Made by a program: the position numbers and the translations under genes. Below the pieces are notes generated by a model. That model did not search any database and was not told the origin of the DNA. It saw only the letters and a program-made list of their open reading frames with translations. A stretch of 64,000 bases of DNA, taken from positions 80,638 to 144,637 of the forward strand of contig CAZWVI010000005.1 of the NCBI GenBank assembly GCA_964637165.1, written 5' to 3'. Of this stretch, positions 45,016-54,867 are shown piece after piece; position 1 is the first letter of the stretch; every line of letters begins with the position of its first letter. The DNA is from CAZWVI01 sp964637165 (GTDB lineage: Bacteria; Planctomycetota; UBA1135).

Positions 45016-46416
45016 TTATGGCCGAAAACTGAAGCTGAGTGGATTGCTAGCACGACCATTCATGCCAGCTGGAAGGTTGATAGCTTGAACTACAACTGAG
45101 TGGCCGGCGGCGGCGGTAGGTAGAAAAATGCCCCCTAAATAGGCGTGTCCTAGAGCGTCGGTGTAAGCTGCTCTTAACGGTCTAGGGTTTTTGATGAATA
45201 AGTCCACTCCACCAATTTGAGTTAGGTCGAAGTATTGACCCCAATATGCAATCACCGTGGAATTTGCTTCAGCACCTTCAACGCGCAAAGTATGTTGTTG
45301 GCCATCTGCAACGGCTGCATCTAAGCCGGTAAGTCGCAATGTTTGTGGATCGGCGCGCCACCCATATCTGTTGCCATTACTGACTTCACCCCAGCCAATA
45401 ATTTGCCCTGCATCGTTGATTGCCTTCGCGTATGAAAAAGTTGCAAAATCATGACTACCAGTTTGCAGTGAGTTCAAATCATGCATCTGACCGTTTTGGT
45501 AAATGAAGCCATGATTATCAACACTGTTACTTGATAACCAATTGGACTGGCCAACGATTACGCCAAGATTATTAATGTCGCGTGCTTGTGCGTTAGCACC
45601 GCCCAAAGTTCCAAGATCATGAACCCCGTGTTGGTCCCACATTGCCGCATGGCTTTCACCGGCGGCATTGAAAACCCAACCCGCGATTACTGATCGTTCA
45701 TTGATGGCTTTTGCGCAACCACCATAGCCGAGGTCGGGGAGTTGAGTCATTACCCCGTTTTCCCAAACAGCGGCGCGAATGGTGCCTGTTGCATCTTTTG
45801 CGCCCATGGCAATTTGCCCGCGATTATTAATGTCTTCAGCTGATGACCATTCTCCGCCTAAGGTTGGTAGTTCAGTTAATTGCCCATTGATCCATAAGCC
45901 ACCATGAAATTCATGCAGACCAACGCTATTGGTATCGTCGCTTGTGATGAGTCCAACAACAACTCCGTGGTCATTAATCGATGATGGTCGTCCAAAGTTT
46001 GAAACGATACCAGGTAATTGTTCAGAAGGAGTGTCTAGCCATAAATCAGATTTAATTGCAAAACGGCCACGTGTCCAATTACCTAAAACTCCTTGGCCAT
46101 AATCAACCTCTCCGACAATCTGTTGTGAGTTATTTAATCCGTACGCCAAAGTTGTAAACCCTCCCAAGCTGGGTATTTCTTTTTCAACTCCATCTTCCCA
46201 CAACCAAGCGTTAAAGCGCGAACCGTTGGTGAAACTTTGCTCTGACCAGCCCACAACCTGACCTGAATTGTTGATGCAATAAGCAATACTTTTTACACGG
46301 TTTTGCTCGCCAAGTATGTCAACCTGGTAATTATTCTGAGTAAAAGCGGGTGCCCACATGCCTAGCAGGGCAATGATTGGAAGGAGGGTCTTTTGAGATT
46401 GCGACATCCTAGTCAT
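45016..46416 (-). CDS. Exported HAF-repeat protein 2
   Basis: 466 residues (start at 46416, or three codons later at MSQSQKT). The signal peptide ends APAFTQ. It repeats the HAF pattern of its neighbour (IPSLGGFTTLAYGLNNSQ, LPTLGGEWSSAEDINNRG, LGTLGGANAQARDINNLG). The C-terminal domain (HTLRVEGAEANSTVIAYWG to ASNPLSFSF) is almost the same as that of HAF1. The pair is a tandem duplication, 42 bp apart, probably co-transcribed. Its function is unknown, likely at the cell surface. Confidence 0.88.
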   Translation of the reverse strand: MTRMSQSQKTLLPIIALLGMWAPAFTQNNYQVDILGEQNRVKSIAYCINNSGQVVGWSEQSFTNGSRFNAWLWEDGVEKEIPSLGGFTTLAYGLNNSQQIVGEVDYGQGVLGNWTRGRFAIKSDLWLDTPSEQLPGIVSNFGRPSSINDHGVVVGLITSDDTNSVGLHEFHGGLWINGQLTELPTLGGEWSSAEDINNRGQIAMGAKDATGTIRAAVWENGVMTQLPDLGYGGCAKAINERSVIAGWVFNAAGESHAAMWDQHGVHDLGTLGGANAQARDINNLGVIVGQSNWLSSNSVDNHGFIYQNGQMHDLNSLQTGSHDFATFSYAKAINDAGQIIGWGEVSNGNRYGWRADPQTLRLTGLDAAVADGQQHTLRVEGAEANSTVIAYWGQYFDLTQIGGVDLFIKNPRPLRAAYTDALGHAYLGGIFLPTAAAGHSVVVQAINLPAGMNGRASNPLSFSFRP

Positions 46417-46525
46417 TTTAATCTATTTCAGGCTATTAGAGGGGTTTCAGGGGGCGAATCTTAGGGAACCATGTAGTTTGTGGTAGCGTCTGATTTATGC
46501 GGTACTATTAAGTGCCACTTCACAA

Positions 46526-48124
46526 ATGCTCTGCATCCTCCCACTACTCATTCCCTTCGTAGGTGGCGACACCACCCACGAGTCCCTGGACCAACAATTT
46601 TTTGCTTGGTCTGTCCAAGAAATCGCTCTGCCACAGGGCAACCCTCAAGAATTGCGGGTGCCGGTGGTCCTAGAGGAGATTTTTGATACTGAATTGGTCC
46701 TCAGCCAGCACTCTGTGCGAGGCGATAATTTTGTAGCTTATGAACAAGGTGAAGATGGTGTAGTCCGTCCAATTCCAGCGCCACCAATTTCAACTTATCG
46801 CGGATTTGTTGCTGGTCTTCCCAACAGTATTGTTAGTGCAAACTTGCACGATGGTCAGTTGCATGCTTCGATTTATCTTGGCGATGGCAACGGTACTGTG
46901 GTGTTGCAACCACTTGATGAATTACAAGAAGGTGCTGCTGTAACTTCGCACATTCTTTACAAGCAAACCGACATACTTCCTGATTATGGTTGGTTGATGG
47001 CCGAACCAATTGTGGTAGATGGATCTGAAATTCCTGCTCCGGTTAAGAACAATTTGCCAGGTGCTACAAATTCAACATCTCATTCTTCAGCAAACCATTC
47101 GCACAATACCGGTTCTGTAAATGGTGCTAACACCTTAGCTCCTGGTTTAACTACAACTTCAAGTGTGAGTGCTGGCACTGGTGGCCGCGCCGCGGATAAG
47201 ACCGTAGCGATTGCCTGTGATGCGGATTACAAGTTTTATCAAAAAAACAACAACTCAACTTCGAAAACGATACAAGACATTGAAGATGTTCTTAATGATG
47301 TTGAAGCAATCTACCAACGTGACGTGAATATCTGTTGGCGACTTGCCACGGTTGTGGTGCGCACTTCAAGTGCTAACGATCCTTACACCAGTAACAACGC
47401 CAGCACTTTGCTAACTCAGTGTCAAACTGAATGGAATAGTAATCAGTCGCACGTCGCGCGCGATGTGGTGCAACTATTTACTGGACGTTCGGTAAGTGGT
47501 TCAACAATTGGCATTGCCTACCTTGGTGTTGTTTGCAAGACCGGTATCCATTACTCAATGGTTCAGTCTCGCTACACATCTAACTGGTCACGCCGCGTCA
47601 GCTTGTCAGCTCACGAATTGGGCCACACTTGGGGTGCTGACCACTGCTGTGGTAGTTGTTCAGGTTGTAATAGTTGTCACATCATGTGCCCATGTAATGG
47701 CGGTTGTTCAGGCAACGACAGCAAGTTTGGAAGTAGCAGTATTTCCAGCATTAACTCTTATAAAAATAACTCAGCACATTGTGCGGTTGATGGTTGTGGC
47801 ACTGGACCAACGATGACTTTAAGCTCACCAAGCCCTGGTAACGCTGGTCAATACAACAAGGTCACGATTAAAAATGGAACTCCGAATAGCTCCGTTACGA
47901 TTTGGTACGGTGGCTCTGCTGGCTCCACTTCCGTGAACGGCTGTAGTGGCTTAACTTTGGGAATTAATCGCGCCAAGAATGCAGGAGTGATTAACTTAGA
48001 TTCAAACGGCTACGGAGAAATGCAAAAGTTTGTCCAAGGCTCAGCTGCTGGTCGAACCTTTTTGTTGCAAGGTTCAGATTCGAGTGCGTGTTTAATCTCT
48101 AACTTAGTAACCCACACCTTCTAA
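46526..48124 (+). CDS. Exported reprolysin-like zinc metalloprotease with shared C-terminal domain
   Basis: 532 residues. A short signal peptide (MLCILPLLIPFVGG) and a propeptide-like region precede the catalytic domain. The zinc site HELGHTWGADH is at about residue 362. After it comes a very Cys-rich loop (CCGSCSGCNSC, then CPCNGGCSG) and a Met-turn candidate (HIMCP). This is the M12-like metzincin pattern. It should degrade extracellular protein. The last 95 residues (KNGTPNSSVTIWYGG onward to LLQGSDSSACLISNLVTHTF) match the domain shared with the HAF, FG-GAP and second metalloprotease products. The gene is divergent from HAF2. Confidence 0.88.
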   Translation: MLCILPLLIPFVGGDTTHESLDQQFFAWSVQEIALPQGNPQELRVPVVLEEIFDTELVLSQHSVRGDNFVAYEQGEDGVVRPIPAPPISTYRGFVAGLPNSIVSANLHDGQLHASIYLGDGNGTVVLQPLDELQEGAAVTSHILYKQTDILPDYGWLMAEPIVVDGSEIPAPVKNNLPGATNSTSHSSANHSHNTGSVNGANTLAPGLTTTSSVSAGTGGRAADKTVAIACDADYKFYQKNNNSTSKTIQDIEDVLNDVEAIYQRDVNICWRLATVVVRTSSANDPYTSNNASTLLTQCQTEWNSNQSHVARDVVQLFTGRSVSGSTIGIAYLGVVCKTGIHYSMVQSRYTSNWSRRVSLSAHELGHTWGADHCCGSCSGCNSCHIMCPCNGGCSGNDSKFGSSSISSINSYKNNSAHCAVDGCGTGPTMTLSSPSPGNAGQYNKVTIKNGTPNSSVTIWYGGSAGSTSVNGCSGLTLGINRAKNAGVINLDSNGYGEMQKFVQGSAAGRTFLLQGSDSSACLISNLVTHTF

Positions 48125-48138
48125 GTCGTCCGCCTAGG

Positions 48139-48166
48139 TTCGCAGTTATGTTTTATTAACTGCGAA
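48139..48166. terminator. Hairpin between convergent genes, possible terminator
   Basis: A ten-base perfect stem (TTCGCAGTTA / TAACTGCGAA) with an eight-base loop spans the fadJ stop. It lies just after the metalloprotease stop. No T tract follows on either strand, so termination is likely but not strong. Confidence 0.5.
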
Positions 48167-50345
48167 ACTTAGTACCCGCGCCTGCGTGAGTTTTTAGCAC
48201 TTGCGCAGGCGTGAACTTTTCAATCCCGCCGTCACGTTCACTCATTTCAGGAGAAGCGCAGATTGCTTCCAATCGTTTAACGACTTCGTCGCTGCCAAGG
48301 TGATCGGCGTAGGCCAGCACTCCGCCATGAAACGGCGCAAAGCCTGTTCCAAACACGGTCGCCAGGTCAAGCATTTGCGCGTTATCGACTACGTTCTCCT
48401 CAAGACAGCGAGCGGCTTCGTTGACCATTGCTAAGACCATACGGTCCACTAACTCTTGGTCACTTAGCTTGGCGGCCCATGTTTCCTTTTGGAAATTACT
48501 TAAATCGCCACAGAGTGTTGCTTTGACCTCTCTATCTTTAGAGTGTTGGTAGAAACCTTTGCCGGTTTTCTTGCCAAGACGATCCGCGCCGAGACCCTCA
48601 ACTAATTCAGGGCATGGGTTCATGCGCGCACCATAGGCGGCGTGTAAAGAATTGCCAGCGTGGAGTGCAATGTCTAGGCCAACTTCATCGAGCAAAGTGA
48701 AGGGTCCCATCGGCATTCCAAACTTTTTCATGAGCTTGTCAATTTTGGCCGGATTCGCCCCGCCAACAAAAAGCCGTTGCGCTTCATCTAAGTAGGGGCC
48801 AAGCAAGCGGTTGACTAAGAAGCCGGCAACATCAGCCACAATTACTGGAGTTTTCCCAAGGCGAATTGCCAAGGCGGCGGTGGCAGTTACAACTTCTTCA
48901 GATGTTTGTTGGCCGCGAATGATTTCAACCAGTGGCATCTTCTTAACTGGGTTAAAGAAGTGCATGCCGACTACACGCTCTGGGTGCGGAATGCTTGCCG
49001 CGATTTCACTTACTGAAAGCGACGAAGTGTTGGTCGCCAAAATGCAATCATCACTTACTGTTTGTGCAAGACCGCCGAGTACTTTTTGCTTAACACTCAT
49101 TACTTCAGCGACTGCTTCAATAATGATTTGTGATTTACCTAAAGTTGTTGAGTCTAAGGTTGCATCGAGGTGGTCAATCGCCGCGTCGGCCAAGTTCGGC
49201 TTTAAACGCCGCCGGCTTTTCTTTTTATGAACGTCGGCGCGGTGGGTTTGTAATGCCGCATCGAGAGCGTCCGGAGAAAGGTCGCAAATTCGCGTCCAGA
49301 TGCCTTTGTCGGCCATCGCACTGGCGATTCCACCGCCCATGATTCCACCGCCAATGACCGCGCCATATTCAATTTTGGCTGGCCGCCATCCGTCAGCTCC
49401 TTTACCGAGTTTTTTAGCTGCTTCAGATCCCTTAAAAATTGAAATAAGCGCCTTGCAAACTGAACTTGAAGCGAGGTCGGCAATTGCTTTTGCTTCTTTG
49501 CGCGCACCACCATTACGACTGGTGGTCGGCGCGGCGATTACCATTTTTAAGGCGCGAATTGGGGCCGGGTAATGGCCGCCAGTTTTGGACATGATCTGCT
49601 TGGTGGCTTGGTTGGCAATGATGCCGCCGACCAATGGATTGCGATCAACTGCCCATGCTTTCCAGCCACGATTTTTGCGCTTTAACTTTTTACGTTTCAT
49701 CGCAACATCACAAGCAAGCTCGAATAAATATTCAGGCTTAGTGATGCGGTCAATCATGCCACGTTTCCATGCGGCCTTAGCTTTGAACAAGCGGCCAGTC
49801 AGGATTGCATCAAGTGAAAGTGGTACGCCAATGCGTTTTGGCAAGCGGTGCGAACCACCCCAACCGGGCAAAATGCCGAGTTGAGTTTCAGGTAAGCCAA
49901 TGCGGGTACGCTCATCATCAGAAGCGATAATGAAATCACAGGCCAATGAAATTTCGTAAGCGCCGCCTGGAACCGGTCCAGAGATTGCCGCTACGGTGCG
50001 GGCTTTTAAATCTTCGATGCGTGAAAAAAGCTCATGAACAGCAAGCACCATTTTTTCAATCTCAACTTTGTCGGCGAGTTGGGCAATAGCATCGATATCG
50101 GCGCCAGCTGCGAACTGGCCAGGTGCACGGCCAGTCAAAACAATGCCTTTAAGGCTTTGATCTTTTTCTAGCTCATCGATGACCTGGTCCAAATCGCGAA
50201 TTAGAGGTGCGTCCAAAACCGCAAGGGAACGGTGCGGAGGGTCGAGAATGACCACTGCAAGTCCTTCTTCTGGGCGTTCGACGCGAATGCACGCGCCAGG
50301 TTCTGGGCAGTTGTCTGGTAGTGGGTAGCCGCTGAAATCAGTCAT
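48156..50345 (-). CDS. fadJ: Fatty acid oxidation alpha subunit (enoyl-CoA hydratase/3-hydroxyacyl-CoA dehydrogenase)
   Basis: 729 residues in two parts. The N-terminal enoyl-CoA hydratase half has the oxyanion loop AAGADIDAIAQL and catalytic Glu residues in GGAYEISLACD and GLPETQLGILPG. The dehydrogenase half has the NAD site VIGGGIMGGGIASAMADKG, TNTSSLSVSEIA, the catalytic HFFNPVKKMPLVEI and a C-terminal domain. The length and the absence of an N-terminal isomerase extension fit FadJ or FadB. It performs hydration and oxidation in beta-oxidation. Its start overlaps the thiolase stop by eight bases, so fadI-fadJ form an operon. Confidence 0.95.
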   Translation of the reverse strand: MTDFSGYPLPDNCPEPGACIRVERPEEGLAVVILDPPHRSLAVLDAPLIRDLDQVIDELEKDQSLKGIVLTGRAPGQFAAGADIDAIAQLADKVEIEKMVLAVHELFSRIEDLKARTVAAISGPVPGGAYEISLACDFIIASDDERTRIGLPETQLGILPGWGGSHRLPKRIGVPLSLDAILTGRLFKAKAAWKRGMIDRITKPEYLFELACDVAMKRKKLKRKNRGWKAWAVDRNPLVGGIIANQATKQIMSKTGGHYPAPIRALKMVIAAPTTSRNGGARKEAKAIADLASSSVCKALISIFKGSEAAKKLGKGADGWRPAKIEYGAVIGGGIMGGGIASAMADKGIWTRICDLSPDALDAALQTHRADVHKKKSRRRLKPNLADAAIDHLDATLDSTTLGKSQIIIEAVAEVMSVKQKVLGGLAQTVSDDCILATNTSSLSVSEIAASIPHPERVVGMHFFNPVKKMPLVEIIRGQQTSEEVVTATAALAIRLGKTPVIVADVAGFLVNRLLGPYLDEAQRLFVGGANPAKIDKLMKKFGMPMGPFTLLDEVGLDIALHAGNSLHAAYGARMNPCPELVEGLGADRLGKKTGKGFYQHSKDREVKATLCGDLSNFQKETWAAKLSDQELVDRMVLAMVNEAARCLEENVVDNAQMLDLATVFGTGFAPFHGGVLAYADHLGSDEVVKRLEAICASPEMSERDGGIEKFTPAQVLKTHAGAGTKFRS

Positions 50346-51657
50346 TTGTTCTCTCCAAAATTACCGAGCCGCCTTGGCCGCCGCCGATACAAAGAGTTGC
50401 AAGGCCCAACTCGTGATTGCCGGCCTTAAGTTCGTGAGCAAGAGTTAGTAGCAGGCGCGAACCGGTTGCTCCGACCGGGTGCCCTAAAGCAATGGCGCCA
50501 CCATTGGGATTTGTTTTGGCTAAGTCGAGTTCACCGATAGCTTGGTCACGACCAAGTTTCTTCTGGGCGAATGCCTTTGATTCAAAGGCATGCTTGCAGC
50601 CCAACACTTGCGTTGCGAATGCTTCGTTAAGTTCAACAACTCCTATGTCGGATAGTTGGCAGCCGGCGGCATCAAGTGCTTCAGCAGATGAGTAAACCGG
50701 ACCTAAGCCCATGCGTTCGGGGTCGCAACCGCTCCACGCCCACGAGCGAATTTTGGCTAGTGGTTTTAATCCCATTGCGCGCGCCCGTTCGGCAGTGCAA
50801 ACAATTAGCGCGCAAGCTCCATCGGTGATGCCGCATGAATTTGCAACAGTTACTACGCCGTCAGGCTTTTCAAAGTAGGGACGAAGTTTGGCCAACTTAT
50901 CCATGCTCTGCCCATCACGAATTGAATCATCATTTACCACCCGCCCTTTTCGCGATTTAAGCGGGACGATTGGAGTTATTTCCGATTTGAAGCGTCCATC
51001 GTCTCGCGATTTTTGGGCGCGATTATGCGATTCGCAAGCAAATTGATCAGCGTCCGCTCGCGAAATTCCAAAGTCGCGCGCAAGTAATTCAGCGGTCTTG
51101 CCCATTATCAATCCGGTTGTTGGATCAGTTAAACCTTGAACTAGAGTTACTGTTGGCGCCAACCAACTTGGTCGAAAGCTAGCCAAAGTGGACAACTTTT
51201 GGATTGGCGAACGCGCTTTCATCATGCGTTCAAAAAAGCCGGTCATCTTGTTGCCAAAGACTAGGGGATAGGCGGACATGTGTTCGACCCCAACGCATAA
51301 GTAAGTGTCACCAAGCCCGGCTTGGATATGGGTGATGGCAGAAGTTACCGATTCCATTCCGCTGGCGCAATTGCGCGCCACGGTGCGCGCCGGAACACCT
51401 TTAGGAATTCCTGAACGCAGTGAAATTACGCGTGCCACATTGGCTTGATCAAAGGGGTTGCCCACACAGCCAGCGATGACTTCATCAATTTGCGAAGTAT
51501 CGATACCGCTTTGGGCAATTACTTCGCGAGCAACTTGAGCGCCAAGGTTGGCGGCGTTTTCGTGTTTGAACAAACCGCCAGCGCGTGCCCACGGGGTGCG
51601 GGTGCCTGCTGCAATGACGATGTCCGGTGAGGATTCTGAGGTTGGGAAATGGACCAT
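50338..51657 (-). CDS. fadI: Acetyl-CoA C-acyltransferase (thiolase)
   Basis: 439 residues. The nucleophilic Cys is in ARNCASGMESV, the His in GGAIALGHPVGATGSR and the second active Cys in TLCIGGGQGG; NEAFATQV is also present. These are the standard thiolase triad elements. It cleaves 3-ketoacyl-CoA with CoA to give acetyl-CoA. It is the first gene of the divergent fadI-fadJ unit. Its start is 94 bases from the start of a TetR gene, with a long palindrome between them. Confidence 0.95.
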   Translation of the reverse strand: MVHFPTSESSPDIVIAAGTRTPWARAGGLFKHENAANLGAQVAREVIAQSGIDTSQIDEVIAGCVGNPFDQANVARVISLRSGIPKGVPARTVARNCASGMESVTSAITHIQAGLGDTYLCVGVEHMSAYPLVFGNKMTGFFERMMKARSPIQKLSTLASFRPSWLAPTVTLVQGLTDPTTGLIMGKTAELLARDFGISRADADQFACESHNRAQKSRDDGRFKSEITPIVPLKSRKGRVVNDDSIRDGQSMDKLAKLRPYFEKPDGVVTVANSCGITDGACALIVCTAERARAMGLKPLAKIRSWAWSGCDPERMGLGPVYSSAEALDAAGCQLSDIGVVELNEAFATQVLGCKHAFESKAFAQKKLGRDQAIGELDLAKTNPNGGAIALGHPVGATGSRLLLTLAHELKAGNHELGLATLCIGGGQGGSVILERTND

Positions 51658-51679
51658 TTGGTTTTTTGCTTGCGCCTTT

Positions 51680-51712
51680 CGCTTAACAGTGTAAACTTAA
51701 CACCGTAAAGCG
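51680..51712. promoter_or_regulatory. 33-bp palindrome, likely TetR operator of the fad genes
   Basis: The arms CGCTTAACAGTGTAAA and TTAACACCGTAAAGCG pair at 13 of 16 positions around a central C. It lies in the 94-bp divergent region between fadI and the TetR gene that precedes fadE. The position fits autoregulation and repression of both transcripts, with release by an acyl-CoA. Confidence 0.7.
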
Positions 51713-51751
51713 GAGCAGAAAAACCTTCTTTTTTGCTAAAAACATTAAAAA

Positions 51752-52348
51752 ATGACCAGAAGTGGCGGACCGGAGACTCGTAGCGCAATCTTAGAAGAGG
51801 CGCGTAAAGTCTTAGTGGAACAGGGGTACCGCTCGCTGTCCATGCGCCCATTGGCCTCGGCCGTAGGCTGCACTGCCACTTCCATATATCTTTACTTCAA
51901 GAATAAAGATGCGCTAATCCACGCCCTGATTGACGAGGGCATGGGCATGTTGCACGAGCAATTGACCGCCGCTTTGGCAAGTGCCGAGTCAATTCCCGGC
52001 AAAATGCGCGAACTTTCTTCAGCTTATTTCGACTTCGGTTTGGCCAATCCAGAATATTACGAAGTCATGTTCATGCTCCATCCCAAGTTCATGGAGCGCT
52101 ACCCGGCGGAAATGTTCCGTCGCGCTCGCCGCAATCTTGAATTATTTGCTACTCAAATCCCAAATCATGGGGAGTTGGCAACCGAAGAGCGGCAAGCCCA
52201 AGGCATTCAAGTGTGGTCATCTCTACACGGTGCCGTTTCTTTGTTGATCGCCAAGCGCGTCGACGTTCGCATTCCCGCGGAAAAACTTCGCGAGTTGGCA
52301 ATCGACCAAGCGGTCTCTGTGGCTACCTCACATCCTCAAAACAATTAA
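51752..52348 (+). CDS. TetR-family regulator of fatty acid oxidation
   Basis: 198 residues. The DNA-binding domain reads RSLSMRPLASAVGCTATSIYLYFKNKDAL, a typical TetR helix-turn-helix. The C-terminal domain carries a WHG-like stretch (VWSSLHGAVSLL). fadE begins three bases after its stop and fadI is divergent, so it almost certainly regulates this beta-oxidation block through the palindrome at 51680-51712. The ligand is unknown but a long-chain acyl-CoA fits. Confidence 0.9.
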   Translation: MTRSGGPETRSAILEEARKVLVEQGYRSLSMRPLASAVGCTATSIYLYFKNKDALIHALIDEGMGMLHEQLTAALASAESIPGKMRELSSAYFDFGLANPEYYEVMFMLHPKFMERYPAEMFRRARRNLELFATQIPNHGELATEERQAQGIQVWSSLHGAVSLLIAKRVDVRIPAEKLRELAIDQAVSVATSHPQNN

Positions 52349-52350
52349 TC

Positions 52351-54867
52351 ATGTTCGATTTCTCCGAAACTACTACCGCGACGGGCTTCTTGCTTAGCTT
52401 GCCAACATTAGTGAACATTGCCGGCATCATTGTTGGCGCACTTGCCTTAGGTTTCTTGGCCGCACCACTTGTGGTTTGGACTCTTGCCGGCGCAGTGTTG
52501 CTCGCGGGCTTTTCTGCGCCAACTTGGTTGTGGATCGGCTTTGGTGTATTTGCCGCAGTGTTTAATCTCTTGCCAATTCGTCGAACTTTAATCACCAAAC
52601 CTTTAATGGGGGTCATGAAGAGCGCCGGATTTATCCCGGAAATTTCTGATACCGAACGCCAAGCTTTGGAGGCTGGAACAACTTGGGCGGATGCGGATTT
52701 GTTTTCGGGAAAGCCTGACTTCGAAAAGTTAATGGCCGAGGCTTATCCAGAAATGAATGAAGAGGAGCAAGCTTTTTTCGATGGGCCGGCCGAAGAAGTT
52801 TGTCGCATGACTAATGATTGGCAAGTTTTTCAAGAACGTGATTTGGACCCAAGTATTTGGCAATATTTAAAAGATAAGGGTTTCTTTGGAATGATAATTC
52901 CGAAGAAATTTGGCGGATTGGAATTTTCTCCAATCGCAATTAGTTCCATCATTGCAAAGTTGTCTTCGCGTTCGATGCCCTTGGGTATCACCGCAATGTT
53001 GCCCAACTCCTTGGGGCCTGGTGAATTGATTTACCACTATGGAACCGACGCGCAAAAAGATGATTGGCTGCCACGCTTGGCAAATGGTTCGGAAGTTCCG
53101 TGCTTTGCATTGACTGAGCCAACCGCGGGCTCAGATGCTGGAGGTATTCAATCCACTGCCGAAGTGTTCAAAGATGAAAGTGGTGAATTGAAATTAAAAC
53201 TAAACTGGACGAAGCGTTATATCACTTTGGCTTCGCGCGCTACTGTGCTTGGGCTTGCGGTAAAGTTGCACGACCCTTCAAACTTATTGGGCAAGGGTTT
53301 TCATCCTGGAATTACTTGTGTGTTGGTTTCGACCGATACTCCCGGAGTAGTTAATGATGAACAACACGACCCATTAGTTGTACCGTTTATTAATTGCCCG
53401 ACTTCTGGGAAAGATGTAATTGTGGACGCTGATGCAATTATTGGCGGCGCCGATGGTGCTGGCAAGGGTTGGTTAATGTTGATGGAATGTTTAGCAGCTG
53501 GTCGTGGCATCATGCTTCCAGCTCAAGGGGCCGCTGGCACCAAATTGGCGGCGCGAATTACCGGAGCCTATTCAGTAGTTCGTAAGCAATTCGGAATGTC
53601 GATTGGTAAATTTGAAGGAATCGAAGAGCCACTGGCGCGCATTGGTGGGTGGGCTTACACGCTTGAAGCGGCCCGCCGTTATACCTGTGGCGGCTTGGTC
53701 GGCAACAAGCCGGCGGTTGTATCAGCGATTGCCAAGTACAACTTCACTGAAATTTTCCGCTCAGCGATTAACGATGCAATGGACATTTGTGGTGGCGCTG
53801 GAATCAGCCGCGGACCGCGAAACTTGTTGGCTCACTCATACATGGGCGCGCCAATTGCAATTACCGTTGAAGGTGCCAACATTCTTACCCGCACCTTGAT
53901 GATCTTTGGGCAAGGGGCGATTCGTTGCCACCCATGGGCATACCAAGAAATCAAAACCTTGGGCTCCGGCGACGTTGCTGGATTTGACCAAGCATTTTGG
54001 GGACATGTTGGTCACGTATTCCGTAATAAGTCACGTTCAATTTTGTTGAGTTTGTCACGCGGCCACTTGGCGCGTCCAAAAGTTTCACCAGCGGCAAAAC
54101 GATACGCCCAAAAACTTGAATGGTCCTCGGCAACATTTGCTTTCATTGCTGATATGGCGATGGGCTTGATGGGCGGTAACTTGAAACGTAAGGAAGCATT
54201 AACTGGACGCTTCTCAGATGTGCTGTCTTGGATGTACCTAGCCACTGCAACCATGCGCCGTTTTGAAGCTGAAGGCAGTCGCAAAGAAGATTTGCCCTTC
54301 TTTAATTGGTCAATGGAATACGCTTTGGCGAACATTCAAAAAGGCTTCGATGGAATTTTTGCCAACTTTGACGCCCCGTTGGTCGGAGGAATCATGAAAA
54401 CTGCCGGTGCTGGTTGGTCGCGGATGAATCCGATTGGCGTTGGCCCAACTGATAGTCTTGGTCACAAGGTGGCAGGATTAATGCGCGAGCCTGGCGAGCA
54501 ACGCGACCGTTTAGGTTCTGGGTTACACATTTCAGCTGATCCCGAAGATCCGCTAACTCGTTTGGAGAATGCCTTCACCGCTTGTTGCGATGCCGAACAA
54601 ATTTTGAATCGCATTCGCAAGGCTAGTCGCGCGCGCACATTGCCAAAGGGTCGTCCAGTCTCCTTGTTAGATGCCGCACTTGAAGCCGGCGTAATCAATG
54701 AAGGTGAATTGGCCCACGTGAAGCTTGCCGAAGAATTGCGTTTGGATGCAATTCAGGTAGATTCCTTTAACAAGGAAGAATATCTGTCTACTGCGGTAAG
54801 CGCCGCTCAATGCGCAGCAACATCCACTGAGTCCAACGATTCGACAGCAGGCACGGTAAACAGTTAA
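52351..54867 (+). CDS. fadE: Acyl-CoA dehydrogenase, FadE type
   Basis: 838 residues from ATG 52351 (MFDFSETTT); the frame continues 46 codons upstream through the TetR gene in another frame and is rejected there. Two N-terminal hydrophobic helices (LVNIAGIIVGALALGFLAAPL and a second) are as in E. coli FadE. The flavin and substrate motifs follow: FALTEPTAGSDAGG, then GVEGANILTRTLMIFGQGA. The length matches the FadE family (about 815). It catalyses the first, FAD-dependent step of beta-oxidation. The C-terminal 27 codons overlap the squalene synthase gene on the other strand by 80 bases. Confidence 0.94.
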   Translation: MFDFSETTTATGFLLSLPTLVNIAGIIVGALALGFLAAPLVVWTLAGAVLLAGFSAPTWLWIGFGVFAAVFNLLPIRRTLITKPLMGVMKSAGFIPEISDTERQALEAGTTWADADLFSGKPDFEKLMAEAYPEMNEEEQAFFDGPAEEVCRMTNDWQVFQERDLDPSIWQYLKDKGFFGMIIPKKFGGLEFSPIAISSIIAKLSSRSMPLGITAMLPNSLGPGELIYHYGTDAQKDDWLPRLANGSEVPCFALTEPTAGSDAGGIQSTAEVFKDESGELKLKLNWTKRYITLASRATVLGLAVKLHDPSNLLGKGFHPGITCVLVSTDTPGVVNDEQHDPLVVPFINCPTSGKDVIVDADAIIGGADGAGKGWLMLMECLAAGRGIMLPAQGAAGTKLAARITGAYSVVRKQFGMSIGKFEGIEEPLARIGGWAYTLEAARRYTCGGLVGNKPAVVSAIAKYNFTEIFRSAINDAMDICGGAGISRGPRNLLAHSYMGAPIAITVEGANILTRTLMIFGQGAIRCHPWAYQEIKTLGSGDVAGFDQAFWGHVGHVFRNKSRSILLSLSRGHLARPKVSPAAKRYAQKLEWSSATFAFIADMAMGLMGGNLKRKEALTGRFSDVLSWMYLATATMRRFEAEGSRKEDLPFFNWSMEYALANIQKGFDGIFANFDAPLVGGIMKTAGAGWSRMNPIGVGPTDSLGHKVAGLMREPGEQRDRLGSGLHISADPEDPLTRLENAFTACCDAEQILNRIRKASRARTLPKGRPVSLLDAALEAGVINEGELAHVKLAEELRLDAIQVDSFNKEEYLSTAVSAAQCAATSTESNDSTAGTVNS

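Noticed and set aside
52213..52350. 46-codon extension of fadE
   Set aside because: It overlaps the TetR gene in another frame and has no FadE-like sequence.
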